Shown here: positions 55,233 to 63,524 of the stretch, in pieces
Numbering within the stretch: position 1 is the stretch's first letter
Layout: each line of letters starts with the position of its first letter
Assembly: GCA_002506425.1 (NCBI GenBank)
Contig: DAXO01000017.1
Coordinates: 46,156 to 110,155 of the forward strand
Source: Methanomassiliicoccaceae archaeon UBA480
GTDB lineage: Archaea > Thermoplasmatota > Thermoplasmata > Methanomassiliicoccales > Methanomethylophilaceae
Reading direction: 5' to 3'
DNA: 64,000 nt
The notes under the pieces: generated by a model
Database searches by the model: none
Told to the model about the DNA's origin: nothing
What the model saw: the letters and a program-made list of their open reading frames with translations, nothing else
Translations under genes and position numbers: made by a program

Positions 55233-55979
55233 ATGACCGACGGCCCTCTCACTGATTTCGAGTTGTATTACACCAAGAACGGTCTGGTTCAGGTATCCAA
55301 CGATGTCAGACGGCAGATCCTGCACGAACTCGAGGATCGGAATCTGTCCCTGACCGAGCTCTCCAAGATGACCGGCAAGGCGCAATCCACTCTTTCCGTC
55401 CATCTGGACAAGATGGTCGGCGAAGGCCTGATAACGGTCCACGACGACCCCGAGGACAGCAGGAGGAAGGTGTATTCCCTGATCTCGGTGATGCTCGCCT
55501 ATTCCAAGCCTCCGTCCGACGAAGCCATGACCATGGCCATGAAGGTTCTGTCCGAGGTTGCAGACGATCCGGTGAAGACCCGTGACGCTCTGGCCCGGTT
55601 CATATTCCTGGGATTCGACGGAATGGGGCTGTCAGTGGGCCCCATGGCGACGATACTGGGATCCATCCATGCGATGGCGCTCGGAGGATCGCTGACGGCG
55701 GACACGGTCGAAGGAACCGTCGCCAATGCCCGCGATTACTACAGGAGGATGGGTTTCGGCGAGGCGAGCATATACTCTCTCAAGCCCCTCTCGATAATAA
55801 TCAAGGACGATCTGTCTTTCACAGAGGACTCGGCCAAGTCCCTCGGATACTATGCCACGGGATTCTTCTCCAAAATTCTGGAGGATTCCACCGGACGGTC
55901 GTACACCGTGGCATCGAGCGAGGTCTTCGGGACTGACTGCAACTACTTCCGGTTCACTTTGGAGCCGGTCAGGAAGCGA
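55233..55979 (+). CDS. ArsR-type winged-helix regulator with V4R-like ligand domain, ending at CGA
   Basis: 248 aa. The N-terminal ~75 residues are a winged helix (QILHELEDRNLSLTELSKMTGKAQSTLSVHLDKMVGEGLI). The remainder resembles the 4-vinyl-reductase (V4R) small-molecule-binding domain, ending GTDCNYFRFTLEPVRK. The first in-frame CGA is 55977-55979, directly at that end. The standard-code frame would run to 56135, antisense inside the next gene. The ligand and targets are unknown. It faces the riboflavin-pathway gene end to end. Confidence 0.8.
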
Positions 55980-56612
55980 TCGTCTCGAAGGTTCAAACGT
56001 CAGCAGGGCCCCGTTTCCGAGGGTCTCGCACGAGATGAGCTTCATAGCGATTCCGCCATCGGCCACCCAACCGTCTCCATCGCAGGGTGTAGGGGCGGTG
56101 CGGCCGCCTATCACGAGTCCTCCTACGAACACTGAATACCTGTCAACCAGTCCTTCGGAGAAGAAGGAGGCTATCGTTTCGCCGCCGCCTTCCACCAGCA
56201 GGCTCTCGATGCCGATATCCTCGGCCAGGTAGTCGAGGACCCTTTTCAGGTCTATGCGGTCGGTGCCGGCCCTGATGGTCTCTTCGCAGTCCCATTCGCG
56301 GTCGCATCCCTCCAGCGTGACCATGACTGTGGGGGCGCGCTCGTCCAGAACCTTCGCATCATCCGGCGTCCTTCCATGAGGATCGATGACTATGCGGATC
56401 GGATTCGTGTCATAATCGAGGTCCTTGAGCGTCAGATGGGGATCGTCTGCGATGACTGTTCCCACGCCCACCAATATGGCGTCGTATTTGCGCCTGAGTC
56501 CTTTGGCGCGGGCTTTGTCCTCCTCGGATGAAATCGTCACCTGCTTCCTGTCGACGCCGGCGATCTTGCCGTCGGCCGACATGGCGCAGTTCACGTGTAC
56601 GAACGGCTTCAT
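55980..56612 (-). CDS. 2,5-diamino-6-ribosylamino-pyrimidinone 5'-phosphate reductase (RibD C-terminal type), ending at CGA
   Basis: 210 aa, typical of the archaeal enzyme. VHVNCAMSADGKIAG, KYDAILVGVGTVIADDPHLT, IRIVIDPHGRTPDDAKVL, and ESLLVEGGGETIASFF define the RibD/RIB7 reductase fold. It reduces the ribosyl side chain in riboflavin (and F420 precursor) synthesis. The first in-frame CGA is at 55982-55980, after LLTFEPSR; together with the opposing gene's CGA it forms CGATCG. The standard code would extend it to 55632. It overlaps rtcA by 4 bases. Confidence 0.9.
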
Positions 56613-57646
56613 ATCGGAACCCCCGGAGTCACCGTGAAGCGATAGAGGTCGTTGATCCTTTCCACTCCGAACTTGACATCAAGGAACGACTCGAGCGTAT
56701 CCATCTGGCTCAGCAGATGTCTGCTGATGCGGGATACGTAGAACGAGCTCTCTCCCTGGGCCATTGCCATGTATGGCAGCAGCTGGTCGGCAGTATGGAC
56801 GTCGACGGTGGATCCGCTGCGCATCTCGTTCAGAAGATCCTTGGCGGCATCCTTGCCGCTCCTTTCGGGAGACATCCCTCTGGCAGACAGCGCGTTGCTT
56901 CCGAGCATGCCGTTCTCGTATTCGGCGACGAGCACGATCCCGGCGCCGCGGGAGTCCCCGTCCGTGTATTGGATGTCCACATCCACATCGGCGATGGGGG
57001 CGAAGGCCTGCTTGCAGCTCTTGACCATCGCTTCGGGGATCCAGTCCGCCAGGCGCTGGCAGAAGCATACTCCGTGTATCCTCCTGAGTTCTCCCAGCGA
57101 ATCCAGCTTCAGAGGTCTGATGTCGCCAATCGGATCCAGGGTCGCGATGACCCTTCCTCCTCCCTGGGGATAGAATCCGCGGTCGATTATCTTGGCGTCG
57201 GCGATGATGCCCATCCTGCTCATCATGGGGAACAGCAGAGTGGAGTACGAGTCTATGGGGGGAGCCCACATGACGTTGGTTCCGCCGCAGATGTCTACTC
57301 TGAGCCGACGGGTATGCCTCCTGGCTGCGAGAAGCATGGCCTGCAGGACCAGGCTGATACTTCCTGCGGAGCTTATGTTGACGTCTATATCGCAGACCTG
57401 ATCCTTTCCGGGGTAGAACAGCAGGTCACCCGATCCGACGGTGCATCCCTCGATGGTGGATCCCGCCATCTGTGCCACGGCCTTGACTGCAGCCACATGC
57501 TGCTTGGACAGTCCGTTGGTGGGTCTGTTCTCCCTGATGCGGGTGAGATGGACGGGGATTCCTGTGACGGTGGACATGGCCACGGAGGTACGGACCATCT
57601 GCCCTCCGCCCTCTCCGCGAGAGCCGTCTATCTCGATCATTTCCAT
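56609..57646 (-). CDS. rtcA: RNA 3'-terminal phosphate cyclase
   Basis: 345 aa. IDGSRGEGGGQMVRTSVAMS at the N-terminus, RENRPTNGLSKQHVAAVKA, FYPQGGGRVIAT, and the late histidine region DVHTADQLLPYMAMA (the nucleophile His) are all conserved. It converts RNA 3'-phosphate to a 2',3'-cyclic phosphate using ATP. It starts the operon with the riboflavin reductase. No plasmid or RtcB genes are adjacent. Confidence 0.95.
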   Translation of the reverse strand: MEMIEIDGSRGEGGGQMVRTSVAMSTVTGIPVHLTRIRENRPTNGLSKQHVAAVKAVAQMAGSTIEGCTVGSGDLLFYPGKDQVCDIDVNISSAGSISLVLQAMLLAARRHTRRLRVDICGGTNVMWAPPIDSYSTLLFPMMSRMGIIADAKIIDRGFYPQGGGRVIATLDPIGDIRPLKLDSLGELRRIHGVCFCQRLADWIPEAMVKSCKQAFAPIADVDVDIQYTDGDSRGAGIVLVAEYENGMLGSNALSARGMSPERSGKDAAKDLLNEMRSGSTVDVHTADQLLPYMAMAQGESSFYVSRISRHLLSQMDTLESFLDVKFGVERINDLYRFTVTPGVPI

Positions 57647-57718
57647 GAATGGGCCCCATGAGGACTACGTTAATTAGAATTTCTGAAGTCCTCTCGACGA
57701 TGGCCAAAGGTACGGTAA

Positions 57719-57793
57719 TGGTGCGATTGCCGGGAATCGAACCCGGGTCAGAGGCTTGGGAAGCCCCCGTCCTAACCGCTAGACTACAATCGC
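57719..57793 (-). tRNA. tRNA-Gly (CCC)
   Basis: On the minus strand the acceptor stem GCGATTG pairs with CAATCGC; the anticodon arm is GGGGC-TTCCCAA-GCCTC giving anticodon CCC; the T arm is CCGGG-TTCGATT-CCCGG. The discriminator A and CCA are encoded (57719-57722). Confidence 0.95.
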
Positions 57794-57891
57794 TCAGGCG
57801 CCCCATCATCTTCATTCTATATAATCTGGAGCGTTAGGGAGATTGCAGGCAAGCAGGAGCTTCAAACACTTGAGATCCGGTCTCTATATTC

Positions 57892-57904
57892 ATTATTATA
57901 TACG
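57892..57904 (+). promoter_or_regulatory. TATA box of tRNA-Val(UAC)
   Basis: ATTATTATATACG lies ~25-35 bases before the tRNA start at 57927. Confidence 0.6.
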
Positions 57905-57926
57905 GGCTCCTTGTTTGAGGGATAGC

Positions 57927-58002
57927 GGGCTCGTGGTCTAGTGGTTATGACGTCGCCCTTACAAGGCGAAGGTCGCCGGTTCAATCCCGGCCGGGCCCAC
58001 CA
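57927..58002 (+). tRNA. tRNA-Val (TAC)
   Basis: Acceptor stem GGGCTCG pairs with CGGGCCC; anticodon arm TCGCC-CTTACAA-GGCGA gives anticodon UAC; T arm GCCGG-TTCAATC-CCGGC. CCA is encoded at 58000-58002. It is nearly identical in the D and T arms to the next tRNA, indicating tandem duplication. Confidence 0.96.
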
Positions 58003-58046
58003 ATCATACCCATACGGTGAAGAATCGTATGAAGTTCTCATGAATC

Positions 58047-58055
58047 ATTATATAC
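58047..58055 (+). promoter_or_regulatory. TATA box of tRNA-Val(CAC)
   Basis: ATTATATAC at ~25-33 bases before the tRNA at 58080, so this tRNA has its own promoter although a tRNA lies just upstream. Confidence 0.6.
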
Positions 58056-58079
58056 AGCGATGGTTTGACCCGTGATATC

Positions 58080-58155
58080 GGACTCGTGGTCTAGTGGTTA
58101 TGACGTCGCCTTCACACGGCGGAGGTCGCCGGTTCGAATCCGGCCGGGTCCACCA
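58080..58155 (+). tRNA. tRNA-Val (CAC)
   Basis: Acceptor stem GGACTCG pairs with CGGGTCC; anticodon arm TCGCC-TTCACAC-GGCGG gives anticodon CAC; T arm GCCGG-TTCGAAT-CCGGC; CCA encoded at 58153-58155. Confidence 0.96.
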
Positions 58156-58246
58156 TGCATTCTTCGTGTGATCTCCGCAATTGCGGATTCACCGTCAACG
58201 CTGTCCTGTCACAATCAATTAATCCCTGCTGGCCGTTCATGGTTCG

Positions 58247-59647
58247 ATGGCAGATATTCAAGACGCGGTCCTTCCGGAGACTCAGACCACCGAGGAGGGC
58301 AGGATGTTCGAGAAGGAGTTCGATACGATCCTCGGAGGAGAGAAGAAGGACTATCCCTGCTACATAGGCGGGTTCAAGATAGGCTCCGGAAATCTCTTCT
58401 ATCTCGAAAGTCCAATCGACGAGTCAATCCGCTACGGCTCGTTCCAGGAGCCTGAGGAAGGGACGATGAAGGCCGCGGTCGATGCCGCAGAGAGGGCTGC
58501 CGGCCCATGGTCCCGCATGCCTGTCACCGAGCGCGCGGAGCTATTCAGGCCGTATCTGAACGGTCTCAAGGCGCGCAGGATGCATTATGCGGCGTTGGTC
58601 TCCGTATCGTCGGGAATGGTTCGCGAGGATGCCCTCGTCGAGGTCGATTCGCTTATCGAGGCCGTAGAGTCCGTGATGAGTCAGGCTTCGTCTTTCAAAG
58701 GCCGCACCGGAGGAGTATGGGCGATCATCTCCGAGCACAGCTCCCCGTTGGCATCGCCTGTAGCCTATGCGATAGGCGCTATGATCGCAGGGAACGCCGT
58801 CGTGATGAATCCGTCAAACAGGTGCCCTCTGCCGGTGTTCGATTTCTATTCCGTCACCGAGAGAAGCGGGCTTCCGGGAGGCGTGCTGAATCTCGTAGTG
58901 GATAGGAATGAGGACGAGTCGACGCAGGAGCTGGCCAATGACATGAGGCTCCGCGGCGTGGTCGCATCCGGATCCGGAGACAGGATGGAGGATATGATGT
59001 TCCTCCAGGTCGACGACGAGCTCAGGTTCATAAACAATCTGAAGGGGATGAGCCCCATGCTGGTCTACAGGCCGGGCGATGTTAAGGCTGCTGCCAGGAA
59101 CATAATAGCCTCGGCATTCGCCTTCAGCGGCCAGCGGATACACTCGAGCTCCAAGGTCATCGTCACCATGGATGAGCAGCAGAGGCTGGTGGACGCACTC
59201 GCCGAGATCATGAAGGATCTTGTCGTCGGAGATCCAATCTACGATAGGACGTTCACGGGCCCTGTGATCAGCAAGGAGGAGGCGGAGAGGTTCAGGGAGC
59301 TCGTCTACGCCAATGCTCCGTTCGTGATATCCAAGGCTCCGAGATGTCTCGATTCTGATCAGTCCAACTACGTGTCTCCCGTGATAATATCCGGTCTGGA
59401 TGACGAGAATGAGCTCGGATACATGGATTCGGGACTGCCTATTCTGGATATCAAGGTCGTATCATCCATGGATGAGGCGTTCGAGGAGCTCTCGAACACG
59501 GAGTGCGGTATGTCTGCAGGCATATTCTCCAAGGATGCGAAGGTCATCTCCAGATTCAAGGAGGAGGCGGAGGCCCCTATGCTGTTCGTGAACGAGAGCA
59601 GCAGGAGACTGAGTCCTGTGGTGGGGCTCGATCTCAAGGCATTTTGA
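58247..59647 (+). CDS. Aldehyde dehydrogenase-family protein lacking catalytic residues
   Basis: 466 aa with overall similarity to pyrroline-5-carboxylate dehydrogenase-type ALDHs (VWAIISEHSSPLASPVAYAIGAMIAGNAVVMNPSNRCPLP; FAFSGQRIHSSSKVIV; YVSPVIISGLDDENELG). In active relatives the third motif reads GQxC; here the Cys position is Ile (GQRI). The ELGGK region carrying the general-base Glu reads NNLKGMSPML. It is therefore probably not an active dehydrogenase and may bind a ligand or have another chemistry. A TATA-like CAATTAATCC lies near 58215-58225. The frame has no CGA. Confidence 0.8.
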   Translation: MADIQDAVLPETQTTEEGRMFEKEFDTILGGEKKDYPCYIGGFKIGSGNLFYLESPIDESIRYGSFQEPEEGTMKAAVDAAERAAGPWSRMPVTERAELFRPYLNGLKARRMHYAALVSVSSGMVREDALVEVDSLIEAVESVMSQASSFKGRTGGVWAIISEHSSPLASPVAYAIGAMIAGNAVVMNPSNRCPLPVFDFYSVTERSGLPGGVLNLVVDRNEDESTQELANDMRLRGVVASGSGDRMEDMMFLQVDDELRFINNLKGMSPMLVYRPGDVKAAARNIIASAFAFSGQRIHSSSKVIVTMDEQQRLVDALAEIMKDLVVGDPIYDRTFTGPVISKEEAERFRELVYANAPFVISKAPRCLDSDQSNYVSPVIISGLDDENELGYMDSGLPILDIKVVSSMDEAFEELSNTECGMSAGIFSKDAKVISRFKEEAEAPMLFVNESSRRLSPVVGLDLKAF

Positions 59648-60233
59648 CATCGCTCATGACGCGGACGTTCCTCGCGACGCCTTTGAGACGCTTCGCGAGG
59701 GCGTTCAACTCCTTTTTTTTGAATGCGGGAGCGGGCTCGCGGGGTACCAGGAGGATGAATTCATCGTGTCCCTGCGTACGTTCGGCTATCTGCTCCACCT
59801 CATCGCCGGTCAGTTTCTTTGGATTCAGGACAGGGCATACGCAGAACGGGATCTCCATCGAGCGCATGGCATCGAGGCTCCTCATCTGTTCGGCACCGGG
59901 TATTCCTTCGAATCTGAATGCGACACGGTCGATGTATCCGGCTCCGACGAGATCGTCGAGACATGCTGTTTCGAATCCCGATGTAACCATGATGGTTGGG
60001 ATGCTCGGGGTTCTGAGATCCTTCAGGAAATGATGTATGCCCTCTATGCACTCCGGATCGCCATCCTCCCTTATCAGGAGCACGGCGTCGATGGAGTCTT
60101 TGTCTCCGCGTATCGTGTTGGCGATCTCCGCGATGTTCTCGCCGATCCCCTCTTTTCCGGAAATGCGCACTACTGACAGGTATCTGCCAGGCCATGAAGT
60201 CGTATCAATGCGTGAAAAACCGGTTATGTACAC
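59634..60233 (-). CDS. Radical SAM-like activase remnant without the Fe-S cysteine motif
   Basis: 199 aa. The start MYITGFSRIDTTSWPGRYLSVVRI resembles the first strand of anaerobic ribonucleotide reductase-type activases (GF...DWPG), and ACLDDLVGAGYIDRVAFRFEG and FCVCPVLNPKKLTGDEVEQI match later parts of that barrel. The CxxxCxxC cluster loop expected after the first strand is missing; the chain reads SGKEGIGENI instead. It may be a non-catalytic derivative. It overlaps the convergent ALDH-like gene by 14 bases and ends at TGA. Confidence 0.6.
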   Translation of the reverse strand: MYITGFSRIDTTSWPGRYLSVVRISGKEGIGENIAEIANTIRGDKDSIDAVLLIREDGDPECIEGIHHFLKDLRTPSIPTIMVTSGFETACLDDLVGAGYIDRVAFRFEGIPGAEQMRSLDAMRSMEIPFCVCPVLNPKKLTGDEVEQIAERTQGHDEFILLVPREPAPAFKKKELNALAKRLKGVARNVRVMSDVKMP

Positions 60234-60277
60234 TGAGTTGGAGGATACATTTTACAGTTAATAGGATTGCGCATCCA

Positions 60278-61003
60278 TCGGTGCTGCCTGCCGGTCGCGG
60301 CCTCCATGCACTCGTTACGGATGGATTCGTACGCCTTTCTGCTTTCGAAAGAGATTCCGTCGATAGATGACACCGGCATGATCCCCATGACCGAGTTGGT
60401 GATGAAGCACCCGTCGAATGTCATCAGGTCTTCGGGCATGATGCATCTCTCGGTCACATCGTAGCGATCGCATAGGAATCCGCGGACGATACCAGGAAGC
60501 ATGCCGCATGAGACGGGCGGCGTGACTATCGAACCCTCCGATGAGAAGAATATGTTCGACGATGAGCACTCGCAGATCTCTCCGCGGGTGTTGAGGAACA
60601 GCGTCTCGTCATAGCCGTCGCGGCGTGCTCTGCGTCTCTCCATGATGTTCTCGCCGTGCATGAGCGTCTTCATGAACGTGAACGGCGAGGTCTCGTTCCT
60701 GCGAATGCAGGATGTCCTCAGACGGAATCCGCGCGCATAGTCCGCGGCGGTGTATGGCACGGGTCTGTCGTTTACTACGACGTTCTTCTCGGAGACCTCG
60801 ATCTTGAGGATTCTTCCGTCCAGGTGTCCGTCCATGGTGATGCCGTCTAAGTACGATGCATCGACCCTCTTGTCGATGGTGAGATCTTCCAGTGCCGAAT
60901 TCAACCTCTCCAGATGCTCCATGAGCATCAGACACCTTCCATCCGCCACCCTCATCGTTTCGAATGCGCCGATTCCGAAAGAGAATCCCTCATCATGCTC
61001 CAT
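60278..61003 (-). CDS. pabC: Aminodeoxychorismate lyase/branched-chain aminotransferase-like protein (class IV), ending at CGA
   Basis: 241 aa from ATG at 61003. Class IV PLP-fold features: FGIGAFETMRV, a KTLMHGENIMERRRAR lysine region, ETLFLNTRGEICECSSSNIFF and PPVSCGMLPGIVRGFL. Placement after pabA and pabB suggests the lyase forming p-aminobenzoate. The first in-frame CGA is 60280-60278, after ATGRQH; the standard code would run to 60224, into the next gene's start. It overlaps pabB by 11 bases. Confidence 0.85.
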
Positions 61004-62267
61004 GTGTTTCACCCAATGAAGACAGCATCGCCCTAGATTTGTCGACGGTCTCATCATATTCCTTGGCGGGGTCCGATTCGAACGTTATGCCGCCGCCGAC
61101 GCCCATGCTGTACTCGCCTTCCGTATGAATCATCGTCCTTATGGCTATGTTGATCTCCGCCATGTCGTCGGTGAATATGCCGATGGATCCGGTGTACAGG
61201 CCTCTGCGGCATTTCTCCAGCGAGTCGATGGCTTCCATACATGACTCCTTGGGCGCGCCGGTTATGGATCCTCCTGGGAACATGCATTCCAGCATCCTGC
61301 CGTAGCCCACACCCTCACTCGCGCGTCCGACGATATCGGAGACGGTGTGGCATACGGTCGCGTAGATTTCGGGCTCGAAGAAGGATTCGACTTTCACGCT
61401 TCCTGGCTCGCAGAACCTATTCATGTCGTTCCTTTCCATGTCGGTCACCATGAGGAGTTCGCTGCGGTCCTTCTCCGACGAGAGCAGGCCTTCCAGCAGC
61501 AAACGGTCCCTTTCCGCGGTTCCGGTACGGGGACAGGTGCCCTTGATGGGACGGGTGTGCACATCTCTGCCACGGGCTTCGAGCAGAAGCTCCATCGACG
61601 ACGACAGGATCTGCAATCTGCCGCAGTCGAGGTATGCGCCGAACGGGGACGGGCTCAGAGATCTCAGTCTCAGGAAAGCATCGAACGGATCCATCTCCGA
61701 AGAGACCCTGACGGTTCTGGTGAGGTTGATGACGTAGAACTCTCCGTCCCTCATCATCTCTCTAGCCTTCTGCACAGCCTTTTCAAAATCCTCCCGAGAG
61801 GTGTCATCTACTGCGGTCCATGCCTCTCCGTCTGGCATGTCGGGTTCCCTCGCGGCAGAGACGGCCGTTTCTACCATGGCGAGCTCTTCCGTATCGGGCA
61901 GGGCCCTCCCGATGCATAGGACGGTCAGTTCTCTCGATTCAGGGTCGTCGGTCACGAGGATATCATAATCTGTCAGAAGGAAGGACGGGATGTCCGAAGG
62001 CGGATGGCGGGAGCACATTCCATGCATCTCGAGGCCGTGGTCATACGAGACGTACCCTGCCATGACCCCTCCTTCGGGCCTTGAATCGATGACCGACGCC
62101 GCATCCCCCTCGTCCGGACCGTAGGTGCGGTACGGAACCATGCATATGTACGAGCGTCTGCCGAGCGCCCCCTGCATCGATGAATCGAGGAATGCCGTTC
62201 CGCTCTTCTCCAGGCGGGCATACAGGGACAAGGCCGGGACGTACCTCTCGAGGACCTTCTCGATCAT
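60993..62267 (-). CDS. pabB: Aminodeoxychorismate/anthranilate synthase component I
   Basis: 424 aa. Chorismate-binding signatures include SSSMELLLEARGRDVHTRPIKGTCPRTGT, LLMVTDMERNDMNRFCEPGSVKV, FPGGSITGAPKESCMEAI and RGLYTGSIGIF. With the glutaminase PabA it aminates chorismate; adjacent pabC favours p-aminobenzoate over tryptophan synthesis, and no other trp genes are nearby. Start ATG at 62267 overlaps the pabA end as ATGATCGA. No in-frame CGA. Confidence 0.9.
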   Translation of the reverse strand: MIEKVLERYVPALSLYARLEKSGTAFLDSSMQGALGRRSYICMVPYRTYGPDEGDAASVIDSRPEGGVMAGYVSYDHGLEMHGMCSRHPPSDIPSFLLTDYDILVTDDPESRELTVLCIGRALPDTEELAMVETAVSAAREPDMPDGEAWTAVDDTSREDFEKAVQKAREMMRDGEFYVINLTRTVRVSSEMDPFDAFLRLRSLSPSPFGAYLDCGRLQILSSSMELLLEARGRDVHTRPIKGTCPRTGTAERDRLLLEGLLSSEKDRSELLMVTDMERNDMNRFCEPGSVKVESFFEPEIYATVCHTVSDIVGRASEGVGYGRMLECMFPGGSITGAPKESCMEAIDSLEKCRRGLYTGSIGIFTDDMAEINIAIRTMIHTEGEYSMGVGGGITFESDPAKEYDETVDKSRAMLSSLGETHGA

Positions 62268-62835
62268 GAACCTTCCTCAGGAAGTTCGCGACGATATCCG
62301 CTCCATGCTCCGTCATGAAGGATTCCGGATGGAATTGCGTTCCGAATGCGGGAACATCGATGCGGGATACAGCCATGATGTCGCCAGTTCCATCCACCGC
62401 ATCCACACGGATGCAGTCGGGAACAGAGTCGCGGTCCACGACCAGGGAGTTGTATCTGACGGCCGGGAATCCCTGCGGGATGCCCTCCATCAGTCCTTCG
62501 CCGTCATGCTCTATCCGGACTATCTTTCCGTGCATTGGGCCTTCTCCACGGATGATGCGGGCTCCGGATACGGCGCACAGGGTCTGATGGCCCAGACAGA
62601 CGCCGAGGACAGGAATCCTACCGAGGCAGGCCGATACGGCCTTCCATGATCCTCTCCCGGGTTCCGGCTTTCCCGGCCCGGGTGACACCACCAGGGCGTC
62701 CGGTTCCAAAGAGAGGGGATCGGACGCTTCCGGCGAGTTTTCAGGCACCACTAGAACCTCCGAGCCGAGATCCTCGAGAAGGGACGACAGGTTGTAGACG
62801 TAGGAGTCCCTGCAGTCCACCACGATGGAAATCAT
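62260..62835 (-). CDS. pabA: Glutamine amidotransferase, aminodeoxychorismate synthase component II (ending at CGA)
   Basis: 191 aa, the normal length. Class I glutaminase: VVSPGPGKPEPG, LGVCLGHQTLCAVSGA with the catalytic Cys, AVRYNSLVV and FGTQFHPESFMTEHG with the catalytic His. It supplies ammonia to PabB. The first in-frame CGA is 62262-62260, after FLRKVHD, overlapping the pabB ATG by 8 bases. The standard code adds ~70 unrelated residues, to 62041 or beyond. Confidence 0.93.
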
Positions 62836-62839
62836 CCTA

Positions 62840-63520
62840 TCATCCGATCCGCGTCGGCAGGTTGCGGATCACGGCATCGAGTATCGAGCACGCCTCGATA
62901 TCCAGGTCGTCGAGGATCATCAGGGATCCTCCGCTGAACAAGGATACGGTGGACACCGCCAGGGCGTATTCTCCGGACCATCCTCTGGTGCAAATCGGGG
63001 CCTCCGAGATCTCTCCTGTCTCGATGGAGCGCATTATGCGCGTGTTGGATTCGAGGCACCCTTTCATGCTCATCGCATTAGGATCGAGCAGGATGTCGCT
63101 GCATCCGAGGCTGGCGGCCTTCGCCGACAGCTCCCTCAGCTCTCCCACGTCGCATGATGAGATGGTGACAGGGCATCCTGTTTTGGCCGCAAGTTCGACA
63201 AGCGCGTTCTGATCACCATCAGGAGACGATAGCAGCGGTCTCCTTCCGCCAAGGCATCCGACTGCCTCTTCCAGGTTCGAGAGGACAGGCGATTCCAGGA
63301 CGAGTCCGAGTCCCAGCCGGGCAGCGGCGGATACGGCATCCATCATCATCCTAGAATCCATCGCATCGTCCCTCACGCGGACGAAAAGCATGCGCCCCGA
63401 GGTCTCCGAAAGCAGTTGGAGTATCTCCGCTCTCTCCTCCATCTGATCGGGGAGCGATGCGTCCGAGATCGACAGGGCGTAGGCAGGTCCCTTCAGAACA
63501 ATTCCGTCTATCTCCGTCAT
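62840..63520 (-). CDS. Corrinoid/pterin-type TIM-barrel protein (CdhE-like C-terminal domain)
   Basis: 226 aa from ATG at 63520. The stretch GCPVTISSCDVGELRELSAKAASLGCSDILLDP and later YALAVSTVSLFSGGSLMILDD resemble the TIM barrel of CO dehydrogenase/acetyl-CoA synthase gamma (CdhE) and related methyl-tetrahydropterin-binding proteins. It lacks an N-terminal Fe-S domain. It is 4 bases after another protein of the same type and 4 bases before pabA, so a role in pterin or folate metabolism is plausible. No reliable substrate. Confidence 0.6.
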   Translation of the reverse strand: MTEIDGIVLKGPAYALSISDASLPDQMEERAEILQLLSETSGRMLFVRVRDDAMDSRMMMDAVSAAARLGLGLVLESPVLSNLEEAVGCLGGRRPLLSSPDGDQNALVELAAKTGCPVTISSCDVGELRELSAKAASLGCSDILLDPNAMSMKGCLESNTRIMRSIETGEISEAPICTRGWSGEYALAVSTVSLFSGGSLMILDDLDIEACSILDAVIRNLPTRIG

Positions 63521-63524
63521 GCGA

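Noticed and set aside
8410..62262. Single-base frameshifts as an explanation for the missing stops
   Set aside because: A frameshift could rescue a nearby stop in some cases (for example TGA at 8417), but all fourteen genes share CGA at the exact end and no gene shows a frameshift inside its conserved region.
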